The notes under the pieces are model-generated. The model was not told where the DNA came from and made no database searches. It saw only the letters and a program-made list of their open reading frames with translations. A stretch of DNA of 40,302 nucleotides, taken from an uncultured Opitutia bacterium (GTDB lineage: Bacteria; Verrucomicrobiota; Verrucomicrobiia; Opitutales; Opitutaceae). This document shows positions 27,076 through 35,436 of the stretch, piece after piece. The stretch covers positions 1-40,302 of the forward strand of contig CAITWF010000093.1 in assembly GCA_903896015.1 (NCBI GenBank), in the 5' to 3' direction. Numbering within the stretch: position 1 is the first letter of the stretch; each line of letters begins with the position of its first letter. A program made the position numbers and the translations under genes.

Positions 27076-27921
27076 TCAGAGGTATTCGAGGAGGTAGACG
27101 GCGGTGAAGATGACGATCCAGACAATGTCGACGAAGTGCCAGTAGAGGCCCATCGACTCGACATCGATCGCGTGGCGTTGATCGAACTGGACGGGACCGG
27201 CGGGGCGGGCGAGCCAGAAGCAGCCGCCGAGGGCGATCAGCGCGCCGGCGATCGTGAGGAACTCGCGGCCGATCAAGCCGGCCATAGCGTAACCGTTGAA
27301 GCCTTGGAGCGACCAGACGAGTTCGATGACAAACTTCATCGTGAGCACGAGCGTGCCGAAAACGGCCAGGAGATGCAGGAGGGTGGTGAACCACACGCCC
27401 GCGCCGCCGCGGCCGTCAGCCGGCTTGAACGAGCGCACATACATGAGGCCGAGCCAGAGCACGCCGATCGCGACGTGGCAGCCGTGCGTGCCGGTGAGCG
27501 TGAAGAACGTCGTCCCGAGCAGACTGTTCGAGATCGTCATGTGCTTTTCGATGACGAAGGTGTTAAACTCGAAGACTTGGCAAGCGAGGAAGATCGCGCC
27601 GAAGAACATCGTGGTGAGCAGCGACCAGCGGCAGCTCTTGACGTTGCCCTTCTGGATCGCGTTGACGGCGAGCGCCATCATCAGCGACGACATCAGGAGG
27701 ATGAAGGTCGAGAACGAGGTGAGCTGGATGTCGAAGACATCGAGGGGCTTGATGCCGCCGGAGGGCGGGTGCAGCCGGTAGATAAGGTGCGTCGAGATTA
27801 GCGCGCCGAAGAACATGCAGTCCGACGCAAGAAACGCCCACATGAGGAGCTTCTTGTTCGGGATGCCGGTCGAGGTCGACGGGTCGTGATGGTGATCGAT
27901 GGTGGCCGCGTGGCTGCTCAT
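27076..27921 (-). CDS. ctaE: Cytochrome c oxidase subunit III with a two-helix insertion
   Basis: A 281-residue subunit III. The order is: helices from KKLLMWAFLASDCMFFGA (24), FSTFILLMSSLMMAL, LLTTMFFGAIFLACQVFE, the family motif FFTLTGTHGCHVAIGVLWLG (139-158), then about 78 residues with two extra hydrophobic segments (177-203 and 220-238), and finally LYWHFVDIVWIVIFTAVYL (259-277). In usual CtaE the THGCHV helix is followed almost directly by YWHFVD. Start ATG 27921 (MSSHAATIDHHHD); the upstream frame is Ser/Thr/Pro-rich and overlaps subunit I. Confidence 0.9.
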   Translation of the reverse strand: MSSHAATIDHHHDPSTSTGIPNKKLLMWAFLASDCMFFGALISTHLIYRLHPPSGGIKPLDVFDIQLTSFSTFILLMSSLMMALAVNAIQKGNVKSCRWSLLTTMFFGAIFLACQVFEFNTFVIEKHMTISNSLLGTTFFTLTGTHGCHVAIGVLWLGLMYVRSFKPADGRGGAGVWFTTLLHLLAVFGTLVLTMKFVIELVWSLQGFNGYAMAGLIGREFLTIAGALIALGGCFWLARPAGPVQFDQRHAIDVESMGLYWHFVDIVWIVIFTAVYLLEYL

Positions 27922-27952
27922 GTCGGAAGGTGGGTGGCTGAAGGGAGGAGGC

Positions 27953-29929
27953 TTAGTGTTTCTTGGCGTCGGACTTGTGGTCGTCGCCCTCGATGTGGAG
28001 ATGGTATCCCTCGTTGCCCTCGAGCGCCCAGAGATAGATGCCGGCAACCGCCACGGCACCGCCGACCAGCACGGTTGCGAGCTTGATGTGGATGCCGGGG
28101 CTCCAGTTGGAGTCGAACACCGTCGCGCCGATCGCGAGAATCAGCAGGCCGAAGCTGGCGACGAACGGGTAGATCGAGGCGAACGGCATGTGGATGCCGC
28201 CGTGGGCCTCGTCTTCTTTCGCGTGCTCGGCCTTTTCCTTGGCGATTTCTTCCTGGTGATGTTTTTCATACCAGAACGCATCGCGTGCATGCACAGTCGG
28301 GATTACGGCGAAATTATATTCCGGCGGCGGGGTTGGGAGCGACCACTCGAGCGTGCGGCCATCCCACGGATCGCGGCCGACCTTCTCGCCCTTGAAGTAG
28401 GTGTAGACCATCGTCGCGAAGTAGATGAAGATGCCGAGGCCGAGGACGTAGGAGCCCATCGTCGCGATGAAGTTGGCGGTGTTCCAGCCCATGTTCGGAT
28501 CGTAGGTGAAGGTGCGGCGCGGCATGCCGTTCAGACCGAGGAAGTGCATCGGGAAGAACGTGACGTTGAAGCCGACGAAGATGACCCAGAAGGAGAGCTT
28601 GCCCCAGAACTCGGAGACCTTGCGACCGAAGATCAGTGGGAACCAGTAGTGGATGCCGGCGAGCAGCGCGAAGATCGAGCCGCCGATGAGCACATAGTGA
28701 AAGTGGGCGATGACGAAGTAGGAATCCTGCTGCTGCGCGTCCGCTGGAGCGGCCGAGTGCATCACGCCAGAGAAGCCGCCGAGCATGAACATCCAGATGA
28801 AGCCGAGCGCGAACATCATCGGCGTGCTCATCTTGAGGTGCCCGCCCCAGAGCGTGCCGATCCAGTTAAAGATTTTCACGCCCGTCGGGACCGCGATGCA
28901 CATTGTGGCCATCGAGAAGGCCGCCGTGGCAACAGCGCCCATGCCGGTGGTGAACATATGATGGCTCCACACGGCGAACCCGAGGAAGCCGATGCACGCG
29001 CCTGAGAAGACGACGATCGGGTAACCGTAGAGGGGCTTGCGCGAGAAGCAGGGGAGGATTTCCGAGATGATGCCCATCGCGGGCAGAATCAGAATGTAAA
29101 CCTCCGGGTGACCGAATACCCAAAACAAGTGCTGCCAGAGGATAGGCATGCCGCCGCCGGAGACTTCGAAGAAGTTGGTGCCGAAGTTGCGGTCCATCAT
29201 CAGCTCGACGAGCGCGATCGTGATGGCGGGGAAGGAGAGGACGATCAGGAAGGCGGTGACGAGCGTCATCCAGACAAAGACGGGCAGGCGCATCATGGTC
29301 ATGCCGGGCGCGCGCAGATTGATGATCGTGACAATGAAGTTAAGCGAGGCGGCGATTGAGGCGACGCCGAGGAGCTGCAGGCCCATCACCCAGAAATCGA
29401 TCGAGTGCTTTGGGATGAAGGTCTTCGAGGTGAGCGGAGCGTAGCCGAACCAGCCGCCATCCGGGGCGCCCCAGCGATCGACTGGGAGGAACCAACCGAT
29501 GTTGAGGATGATCGCTCCGGCGACGAACGTCCACAACGAGAAGGCGTTCAGGCGGGGGAACGCGACGTCACGCGCGCCGATTTGCAGCGGCATGATGTAA
29601 TTGAAGAACGCGGCCGACAGCGGCATGACGGCGAGAAAGATCATCGTCGTGCCGTGCATCGTGAACATCGTGTTGTATTGCTGCGCCGTCAGCACGGTAT
29701 TGTTCGGAAACATCAGCTGCGTGCGGATGAGGAGCGCCTCGACGCCACCGACGAGGAAGAAGATCAGCGCGAAGAAGCCGTAGAGAAAACCGATCTTCTT
29801 GTGATCGACGGTCGTGAGCCAGTCCATGAGACCGGTCGGCGCGTGCGGGCGCCAGAGCACGAACGTCTTCGCGGGCGCGTGCTCCTCGTGTGGGGAGAAA
29901 TCGGATTTGGCGGTCGTGTCGTGAGCCAT
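27953..29929 (-). CDS. ctaD: Cytochrome c oxidase subunit I
   Basis: A 658-residue heme-copper oxidase subunit I, catalysing oxygen reduction with proton pumping. Heme a ligand in MFTMHGTTMIF, CuB His and crosslinked Tyr in FGHPEVYILILP, CuB pair in VWSHHMFTTG, heme a/a3 ligands in FVIAHFHYVLIGG. The glutamate in GHPEVY, the D-channel region (ARDVAFPRLNAFS) and the K-channel lysine (TGVKIFNW) place it in the A1 type. A C-terminal extension adds two helices and a His/Lys-rich tail. 31 bp before subunit III; 9 bp after subunit II. Confidence 0.97.
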   Translation of the reverse strand: MAHDTTAKSDFSPHEEHAPAKTFVLWRPHAPTGLMDWLTTVDHKKIGFLYGFFALIFFLVGGVEALLIRTQLMFPNNTVLTAQQYNTMFTMHGTTMIFLAVMPLSAAFFNYIMPLQIGARDVAFPRLNAFSLWTFVAGAIILNIGWFLPVDRWGAPDGGWFGYAPLTSKTFIPKHSIDFWVMGLQLLGVASIAASLNFIVTIINLRAPGMTMMRLPVFVWMTLVTAFLIVLSFPAITIALVELMMDRNFGTNFFEVSGGGMPILWQHLFWVFGHPEVYILILPAMGIISEILPCFSRKPLYGYPIVVFSGACIGFLGFAVWSHHMFTTGMGAVATAAFSMATMCIAVPTGVKIFNWIGTLWGGHLKMSTPMMFALGFIWMFMLGGFSGVMHSAAPADAQQQDSYFVIAHFHYVLIGGSIFALLAGIHYWFPLIFGRKVSEFWGKLSFWVIFVGFNVTFFPMHFLGLNGMPRRTFTYDPNMGWNTANFIATMGSYVLGLGIFIYFATMVYTYFKGEKVGRDPWDGRTLEWSLPTPPPEYNFAVIPTVHARDAFWYEKHHQEEIAKEKAEHAKEDEAHGGIHMPFASIYPFVASFGLLILAIGATVFDSNWSPGIHIKLATVLVGGAVAVAGIYLWALEGNEGYHLHIEGDDHKSDAKKH

Positions 29930-29938
29930 GGTAGAAAA

Positions 29939-31228
29939 TTACTTGAGGCTTTCGAGGTACGCGACGAGGGCTTCTTCGTCGGCTTCGGTGAGCGTGATTT
30001 TGTTGTCGATATAGCCCTTGGCCATCTTGTTGCCGGGCTTCACCACGCCGGGATTGTGAATCCAGCGCTGGAGTTGCTCGTGATTGTTTTCGAGCAGGCC
30101 GGCCGCGATCGTGGAGCGCGCGCCGACGTGGGTGAGCTCGGGGGCGGTGACGCCCTGCGCACCATGGCCGCGGATAGCGTGACAGCCGACGCAGGTCTTC
30201 GACTGGAATAAAGCCTTGCCCTTCGCGATCAACTCGGGGTCTTCGCCGCCCTCAGGTGACTGCTTGGCGATCCAGGCGTCGAGCGGGGAGATATCGAACT
30301 TGCTTGTGACACCGGATTCGTTGCGGCGGAAGCTCTCGGGCTTGCGCCACGCGGCGAGCTGGGCTTTCGGCGCGGTCTTGGAGGCGACGTTACGTGCGGG
30401 CTGGAGTTGGGAATCGAGCCAGTCATTGAAATCTTTCGGCCCGAGAGCGATGACGCGGAAGCGCATGACGGCGTGCGAATCGCCGCAGTATTCGGCGCAC
30501 TGGCCCCAGTAGTAGCCGGGGTGATCGGCTTTCAGCCAGAGGAAGTTGGCGCGGTTCGGAATCATGTCGACCTTGCCGGCGAGCTTCGGAATCCAAAACG
30601 AGTGGATGACATCGATCGTGCGGAGGTTGATGCGAACGGGCTGGCCGGCAGGGATGATGAGTTCGTTGGCGGTCGCGAGCGGAGCCTTGCCGCCGGACTC
30701 GGGGACCGTTGCCTGCTCGGTGGGATACTCGAACTTAAACCACCACTGATAGCCGGTGGCGTTGACCTCGTAGACTTCCTTCTTCGCGATCATTTCCTCG
30801 AGCTTTGCCTTCGTGTCGGCGCCCGGCACATCGTAGGTGAACCAGATCGCTTTGAGTGTGGGAACGGCGATGATGACGAGTGCGAGCACCGAGGCGGCGA
30901 TGAGGCCAAGCTCGACGAGTGGGTTGCCGTGTCCTTGCGGTGGCGGCTCGGCGTGCTCGTCGGCTTCGCTGCGGGCCTTGAATTTTACGGTGGCGTAGGC
31001 CAGCACCGCGCCGACGATAATGAAGATCACGAACGTGACCCAGCAGGTCACAAAGAAGAGATTGGTCTGTGAGGCGGCGACAGGACCTTCCGTGAAGATG
31101 GTGGATTGGTGGCCGTCCATGACGAACCAGTTGGCGTCAGAGGCCCGGAGCAGCGAACCGCCACCGAGAGCCAGAAACGCGCAAACATCCAAGCGGAAAA
31201 GTTTCTTGAGCAACGAGGTCAGAAGCAT
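29939..31228 (-). CDS. ctaC: Cytochrome c oxidase subunit II fused to cytochrome c (caa3 type)
   Basis: A 429-residue subunit II. After a leader and two membrane helices (about 55-85 and 105-125), the cupredoxin domain carries the CuA ligands H209, C244, E246, C248, H252 and M255 (CAEYCGDSHAVM). A C-terminal c-type cytochrome domain has C346-VGC-H350 (CVGCH) with a likely axial Met in GNKMAKGY. This is the caa3 arrangement, which can take electrons from soluble or lipid-anchored donors. It is the first gene of the minus-strand oxidase run and is divergent from the azurin gene. Confidence 0.97.
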   Translation of the reverse strand: MLLTSLLKKLFRLDVCAFLALGGGSLLRASDANWFVMDGHQSTIFTEGPVAASQTNLFFVTCWVTFVIFIIVGAVLAYATVKFKARSEADEHAEPPPQGHGNPLVELGLIAASVLALVIIAVPTLKAIWFTYDVPGADTKAKLEEMIAKKEVYEVNATGYQWWFKFEYPTEQATVPESGGKAPLATANELIIPAGQPVRINLRTIDVIHSFWIPKLAGKVDMIPNRANFLWLKADHPGYYWGQCAEYCGDSHAVMRFRVIALGPKDFNDWLDSQLQPARNVASKTAPKAQLAAWRKPESFRRNESGVTSKFDISPLDAWIAKQSPEGGEDPELIAKGKALFQSKTCVGCHAIRGHGAQGVTAPELTHVGARSTIAAGLLENNHEQLQRWIHNPGVVKPGNKMAKGYIDNKITLTEADEEALVAYLESLK

Positions 31229-31328
31229 GGGTGCAATGGGAAAGGAAAAACGTGGGACGCGGCGCGGACGCCAAGGCCCGAAAGAGTTCGCGAACGGTTC
31301 GGCATTTCAAGCCCTATTCAGCAGTTTT

Positions 31329-31345
31329 TGCGCAGTCGCTGCGCA
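31329..31345. promoter_or_regulatory. Perfect inverted repeat between divergent oxidase and azurin genes
   Basis: TGCGCAG (31329-31335), spacer TCG, CTGCGCA (31339-31345), in the 243-bp gap between the ctaC and azurin starts. Its central place between divergent genes suggests a shared operator. The rest of the gap has no convincing promoter hexamers on either strand. Confidence 0.45.
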
Positions 31346-31471
31346 GATTTTGTCCTTGGAATAGCGCGTGTGCGCGCGGCTTATGGCCGGCGCGCGCGTT
31401 TCTAAACACGGCGCGGCTAAATTGGCTTCGGGTTTGCATGTCGCGGAAGCCGCGTGCAGCGTCTGCGCGCC

Positions 31472-32008
31472 ATGAAAATCCGTTTCCTCCTTGCCCCTGT
31501 TTTTATTGCTCTCGCGCTTTCCGGCTGCGGCCAGAAAGACTCCGCCTCGGCCGGCGCCACCGCCGCGGCGACTCCCGCCGCCGCGCCCGCGCCGGCTGCC
31601 GGCCCGCGCGTGATCGAAATCACGGCGAATGATACGATGAAATATATTCTCGGCGACAAACAGTCCGGCCCCGGCACGCCGCTCATCATCGAGGCGAAGG
31701 CCGGCGAAGCGCTGAAGATCGTCCTGACGAACACCGGCACCGCGCCGAAGGAAGTCATGGGGCACAACTTTGTGCTGCTCAAGTCCGGCTCCGATGTCGC
31801 CGCGTTTTCTGCCGCCGCGACCGTCGCGAAAGACACCGGCTACATCCCGCCCGCCCTCAAGGACCAAGTGCTCGGCAACACCGAACTGCTCGGGCCACGG
31901 AAGTCCGGGGAGGTTTCAGTCACGCTCGCGGCCGGCGAATATCCGTTCCTCTGCTCGTTCCCCGCGCATTTCGCCGTCGGCATGACGGGTAAGATCGTCG
32001 TGAAATAA
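31472..32008 (+). CDS. Lipid-anchored azurin (blue copper protein)
   Basis: A 178-residue cupredoxin. The N-terminus is a lipoprotein signal (ALSGC, Cys19), then an Ala/Pro-rich linker to about residue 48, then azurin. Type-1 copper ligands are H98 (MGHNFV), C161 (FLCSFP), H166 (AHF) and M171 (GM), in the right spacing. It is expected to shuttle electrons in the periplasm; being membrane-tethered and divergent from the caa3 oxidase, it is a good candidate donor. ATG 31472 starts the signal; an upstream ATG at 31454 adds six residues. Confidence 0.94.
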   Translation: MKIRFLLAPVFIALALSGCGQKDSASAGATAAATPAAAPAPAAGPRVIEITANDTMKYILGDKQSGPGTPLIIEAKAGEALKIVLTNTGTAPKEVMGHNFVLLKSGSDVAAFSAAATVAKDTGYIPPALKDQVLGNTELLGPRKSGEVSVTLAAGEYPFLCSFPAHFAVGMTGKIVVK

Positions 32009-32037
32009 GTCGCGCGAAAATCTCGCAGCGAAAAATC

Positions 32038-32066
32038 AAAAGCCGGGCGAAAAGCCCGGCTTTTTT
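32038..32066. terminator. Bidirectional terminator between azurin and the DUF420 gene
   Basis: AGCCGGGC (32041-32048), GAAAA loop, GCCCGGCT (32054-32061), flanked by A-rich sequence on the left and six T on the right. It can end the plus-strand azurin transcript and the minus-strand ctaA-ctaB-DUF420 transcript. Confidence 0.9.
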
Positions 32067-32083
32067 ATGCCCCCGCTCGGCGA

Positions 32084-32518
32084 TCACTTCGCTGCCGGCC
32101 ACCATTGATAGAGGAAAAAATAGACCAACACGCCGGTCACGCTCACATAATACCAGATGGGAAACGTGAACTTTGCCCATGCCTGGTGCCGCACGAAATC
32201 GCCCCGGATCGCGAAAAGGAATGTCCGCGGCACGAGGTAGGCGATGAGCGCCGCGAGCGGGATGTGCGTCCAGAGAATCGAAAGATAAACGGTGCGGATG
32301 ACGCCCTCGCCGCCGAACTCCGTGTGCAAACCGCGCCGGAGGCCGTGATACGTCACGTATCCGACCAGGAATAGTGCCGACACCACCATCGCCGCGGTCA
32401 TGACCTTCCGGTGCGCCTCCTTTTTCCCGAATTTAATCAGGAGAAAGCCGGCAGTGATCAGCACGGTGGCGAGTGCGTTAAGCGAGGCGTTGAGCGCGGG
32501 AATGTCGCGGACGGTCAT
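32084..32518 (-). CDS. DUF420 membrane protein (CtaM-like)
   Basis: A 144-residue, four-helix inner-membrane protein of the DUF420 family (YozB/CtaM group). Features: LNALATVLITAGFLLIKFGKKEAHRKVM and THIPLAALIAYLVPRT, then RHQAWAKFTFPIWYYVSVTGV. In Staphylococcus the CtaM relative is required for a heme A-containing oxidase. It lies 6 bp after ctaB on the same strand and closes that run. Confidence 0.87.
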   Translation of the reverse strand: MTVRDIPALNASLNALATVLITAGFLLIKFGKKEAHRKVMTAAMVVSALFLVGYVTYHGLRRGLHTEFGGEGVIRTVYLSILWTHIPLAALIAYLVPRTFLFAIRGDFVRHQAWAKFTFPIWYYVSVTGVLVYFFLYQWWPAAK

Positions 32519-32524
32519 GGCGGT

Positions 32525-33424
32525 TTAAAAATGAGCCACGCGGTCGGCGACGAGCGCGCCGAGAGCGATCGGCAGGTAGGCGAGGGTGGTCAAGAAAAGT
32601 TTGCGCGCTGAAAGATCGCGGCCGCTCTTGCGGAGAAACAACGCCGCGCGCCACAGCATCCATGCGCCGCACAAGGCCGCCGGCAGGCCGTACCAACGCG
32701 TCGCGAGGCCGAAATAGCACGGCAGGAGACTCACCGCGACGAGCGCGAGCGTGGTGACAAACGACCAGCCCGCGACCCACACGCCCGATTCGTCTCGCAC
32801 CGGCAGCATCGGGAAATGCACGGTCGAGTAGTCGCGCCGATACGTCCACGCGATCGCCATGAAGTGCGGTATTTGCCAGAAAAAGAGCACACCGAAAAGA
32901 ATCCACCCGAGCGTCGTGACGCGGCCTTCGCCCGCCGCCCAGCCGATCAGCGGCGGAAACGCGCCCGCGATCGCTCCAATTTCCGTCGACCAGCGCGACC
33001 AACGCTTCGCTGGCGTATACCAGCCGAGATACGAAATGATCGTGAGCAAGGTGAACAGCGCCGCGAGCGGATGGACTTTCGCGAACAGCAGGAAGAGCGA
33101 AGCGATGCACATGATCGTGCCGAGCACGAACGCCGAGCCGGTCGCGACTTTCCCGGTCGGAATCGGCCGATCGGCGGTGCGCTTCATCCGCGCGTCGGTA
33201 TCCGACTCCATCCATTGGTTGAGCGCCGCCACGCCGCCTGCCGCGAGCGACGTGCCGGCGACCACACAGAAAATCTTCACACCATCGACGGCCGGCCTCG
33301 CCGCGAAGTAGCCGACCAGCGCCGTCAGAACGGAGAGTAAACTCAGTCGCGGCTTCGTGAGTTCGAGATAATCGCGAAACTTCGCTGATTCCGCGGGCCC
33401 TGCGGCTACGTTTTCCGCGGTCAT
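32525..33424 (-). CDS. ctaB: Protoheme IX farnesyltransferase (heme O synthase)
   Basis: A 299-residue UbiA-family membrane enzyme adding a farnesyl group to heme B to give heme O. The first Asp-rich motif is NQWMESDTDARMKRTADRP (DTDARMKRT), typical of CtaB/CyoE, and the second region is in FWQIPHFMAIAW followed by YRRDY. Its ATG overlaps the ctaA stop by four bases (ATGA), so the heme A pathway genes are coupled. Confidence 0.96.
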   Translation of the reverse strand: MTAENVAAGPAESAKFRDYLELTKPRLSLLSVLTALVGYFAARPAVDGVKIFCVVAGTSLAAGGVAALNQWMESDTDARMKRTADRPIPTGKVATGSAFVLGTIMCIASLFLLFAKVHPLAALFTLLTIISYLGWYTPAKRWSRWSTEIGAIAGAFPPLIGWAAGEGRVTTLGWILFGVLFFWQIPHFMAIAWTYRRDYSTVHFPMLPVRDESGVWVAGWSFVTTLALVAVSLLPCYFGLATRWYGLPAALCGAWMLWRAALFLRKSGRDLSARKLFLTTLAYLPIALGALVADRVAHF

Positions 33425-34422
33425 GCGGCAGTCCGCCCTTCAAGTGCGTCGCGGTGCGCCACCCACGTAAGCCAAAATGTGGTCGCGAGCGTCATCGCGC
33501 CGACGAGAACATGGCCCGTCGTCATCGTCGCGGTGCGCTGCGTCCAGATAATCTGGGCGCCGAGGAAAATTTGCAGCCCGAGCAAACTGATCAGCGCCGA
33601 GGCCGCGGTGCGCATGGCCAGTGTCGCCCCGCGATCGCGGGTGACGAGAAACACAAAGGTTGGCAACACGATCGTCAGGATCGCCGCCATCACGCGATGC
33701 GCGAAGTGGATCGACACGCGGAAATCCCAATGCGCCGGCAACAACCCGCCCTCGGGCGTCGAATGGGGAAACGTTGGAATCGCGAGCCCGGCAAAACTAT
33801 GGCGCAGGACCGCGGCGATCGCGAGCTGGCAAAAGAGGAGCGCGCAGCAAATTACGCCGATGCGCCGCACGGTCGCGCTGACTGGCACGCCGCGCTCAAT
33901 CCAGCCGCGCGAGCAGGCGACGGCGATCGCGATCAGCGTGCAGACGAACAGCTGCGCGAGGCACGCGTGCAGCATCGCGAAGAGCCGCCCCACGCTCGTC
34001 TCAAGCGAGGGCAGCGCATGCGAGTCGAGCAGCACGCGCAGCCCGCCGACGATTGCCTGCGCGAGCACGAGACCGACGGCGAACCACGCGAGTTTCCGCA
34101 CCCAAGGGCGCGCTTCCGTGCGCCCGATCCACACCGCGAGCACGATCGTGATGATGCTCATCATGCCGGCACTGAGCCGATGCGAGTGCTCCGCGAACAT
34201 CGAAAGATTGTCGAGCCAGCCGATTGGGTTGAGCGAGCCATTCGAGAGCGGCCAGTCGGCAAACGCCATGCCGGCGCCGATGCTCGTGGTAAACGCCCCG
34301 AGCGTCACCAGCACAAACACCCACACCGCACCAATCCCCGCGAAGGTGGCGAGCCCGGGCCGAAACGCGGCAGGGCGCGAGGGCGGCAGGGCGGTTGGTG
34401 GAGATTGAATGGCGGTGTCCAT
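33421..34422 (-). CDS. ctaA: Heme A synthase (COX15/CtaA)
   Basis: A 333-residue, eight-helix membrane enzyme that oxidises heme O to heme A. The first helix is followed by GAFTTSIGAGMAFADWPLSNG, the family entry motif; conserved His residues occur in FAEHSHRLSAG, LHACLAQLFV, FAHRVMAA and TTGHVLVGA. Start ATG 34422 (MDTAIQSPP); upstream codons in frame are Arg/Ser-rich and overlap the divergent SCO promoter, so they are rejected. Confidence 0.94.
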   Translation of the reverse strand: MDTAIQSPPTALPPSRPAAFRPGLATFAGIGAVWVFVLVTLGAFTTSIGAGMAFADWPLSNGSLNPIGWLDNLSMFAEHSHRLSAGMMSIITIVLAVWIGRTEARPWVRKLAWFAVGLVLAQAIVGGLRVLLDSHALPSLETSVGRLFAMLHACLAQLFVCTLIAIAVACSRGWIERGVPVSATVRRIGVICCALLFCQLAIAAVLRHSFAGLAIPTFPHSTPEGGLLPAHWDFRVSIHFAHRVMAAILTIVLPTFVFLVTRDRGATLAMRTAASALISLLGLQIFLGAQIIWTQRTATMTTGHVLVGAMTLATTFWLTWVAHRDALEGRTAA

Positions 34423-34473
34423 GAGCGGCGTGAATAAACACCAGAAACTCCCGGCGCGCGCACCGCAAACCCT

Positions 34474-34502
34474 TTGACAAATTTTTCCTGCGGCGAATCC
34501 GT
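34474..34502 (+). promoter_or_regulatory. TTGACA promoter placed for a leaderless SCO mRNA
   Basis: A perfect -35 hexamer TTGACA at 34474-34479, 17-nt spacer and a poor -10 (ATCCGT, 34497-34502). The first base of TTGACA is exactly 35 nt before the A of the SCO start codon, so transcription would begin at or next to the ATG. Confidence 0.4.
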
Positions 34503-34508
34503 AGTGAC

Positions 34509-35426
34509 ATGAAAACTTATGCCTGCGTCGCAGCGGCTGTGCTCGCGGCCCTCGCGAGTACGGGTTGCTCGCGCCCCGAGGTCGCGGCCAAGGCCCCGAC
34601 GACCGCGTCGGCCCCGACTCCCGCGCTGACTGAACCGGTGACACATTACGCTCTGCGTGGCGAAGTGATTTCTGTGGATGTTGCGCGCCACGTGCTCGTC
34701 GTGAAACACGAGGAGATTACGGGCTACATGCCGGGTATGACGATGGAGTTTGTCGTTTCGGCGGGGGATGCCGCGGTCGCGAAACCCGGCCAGCGCATCC
34801 GCGCCCAGATGATTCCGAGCAAGGATTCGGACTTTCGCCTCGAACAAATTTGGACCGACGACAAGGTTGCGACCGATACGGTCGCCGCCGTCTCGAATGC
34901 GTTGCGGCAGGACACGCACAATCGCGGCAAGGAGGCCTACCGTGAAATCGGTGAGACCATTCCCGATTTCGCGCTCTACGATCAGGAGGGCCGCGTGGTG
35001 CAGAGCGCGCGTTTCCGCGGCAAACTGATCATGCTGAACTTTATCTATTCGCGCTGCCCGGTCGCCACGATGTGCCCCGCCTCGACTGCGAAGATGATGT
35101 CCACGCAGAAGCTTGCCCGGGACGCCGGCGTCCCAAATCTCGAGCTCATCTCGGTCTCCCTTGAGCCGTCCTACGACACGCCCGGCGTGTTGAAAGATTA
35201 CGCCACGACGCGCGGCATCGACACCTCCAATTTTTCCTTCCTGACCGGCCCCGAGCGCGCGATCGCCGATCTGCTGACGCAATTTGGGGTAATTGCGGAG
35301 TTCAAGGGGGGCGTGCTCAACCACTCTCTCTCGACCCTGCTGATCGACGAAAACGGCAGGATCATTCATCGCGCCGACGGCAGCCAGTGGGAGCCGCGCG
35401 AGTTCATCGCCAAGATGACGAAGTGA
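34509..35426 (+). CDS. CusF-like/SCO1 fusion lipoprotein for copper delivery
   Basis: A 305-residue lipoprotein (STGC, Cys20). Residues about 48-115 are a CusF-like copper-binding domain, with H67 and the M74/M77/M79 cluster (YMPGMTMEF). Residues about 145-305 are a SCO1/SenC thioredoxin fold (IPDFALYDQEGRVV, LIMLNFIYSRCP) whose copper cysteines are C183 and C189, a CX5C motif instead of the usual CX3C, with distal H272. SCO proteins load or reduce the CuA site of oxidase subunit II. It is divergent from ctaA and 10 bp before the twin-HxHP gene. Confidence 0.9.
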   Translation: MKTYACVAAAVLAALASTGCSRPEVAAKAPTTASAPTPALTEPVTHYALRGEVISVDVARHVLVVKHEEITGYMPGMTMEFVVSAGDAAVAKPGQRIRAQMIPSKDSDFRLEQIWTDDKVATDTVAAVSNALRQDTHNRGKEAYREIGETIPDFALYDQEGRVVQSARFRGKLIMLNFIYSRCPVATMCPASTAKMMSTQKLARDAGVPNLELISVSLEPSYDTPGVLKDYATTRGIDTSNFSFLTGPERAIADLLTQFGVIAEFKGGVLNHSLSTLLIDENGRIIHRADGSQWEPREFIAKMTK

Positions 35427-35436
35427 ACGGCCGCGC

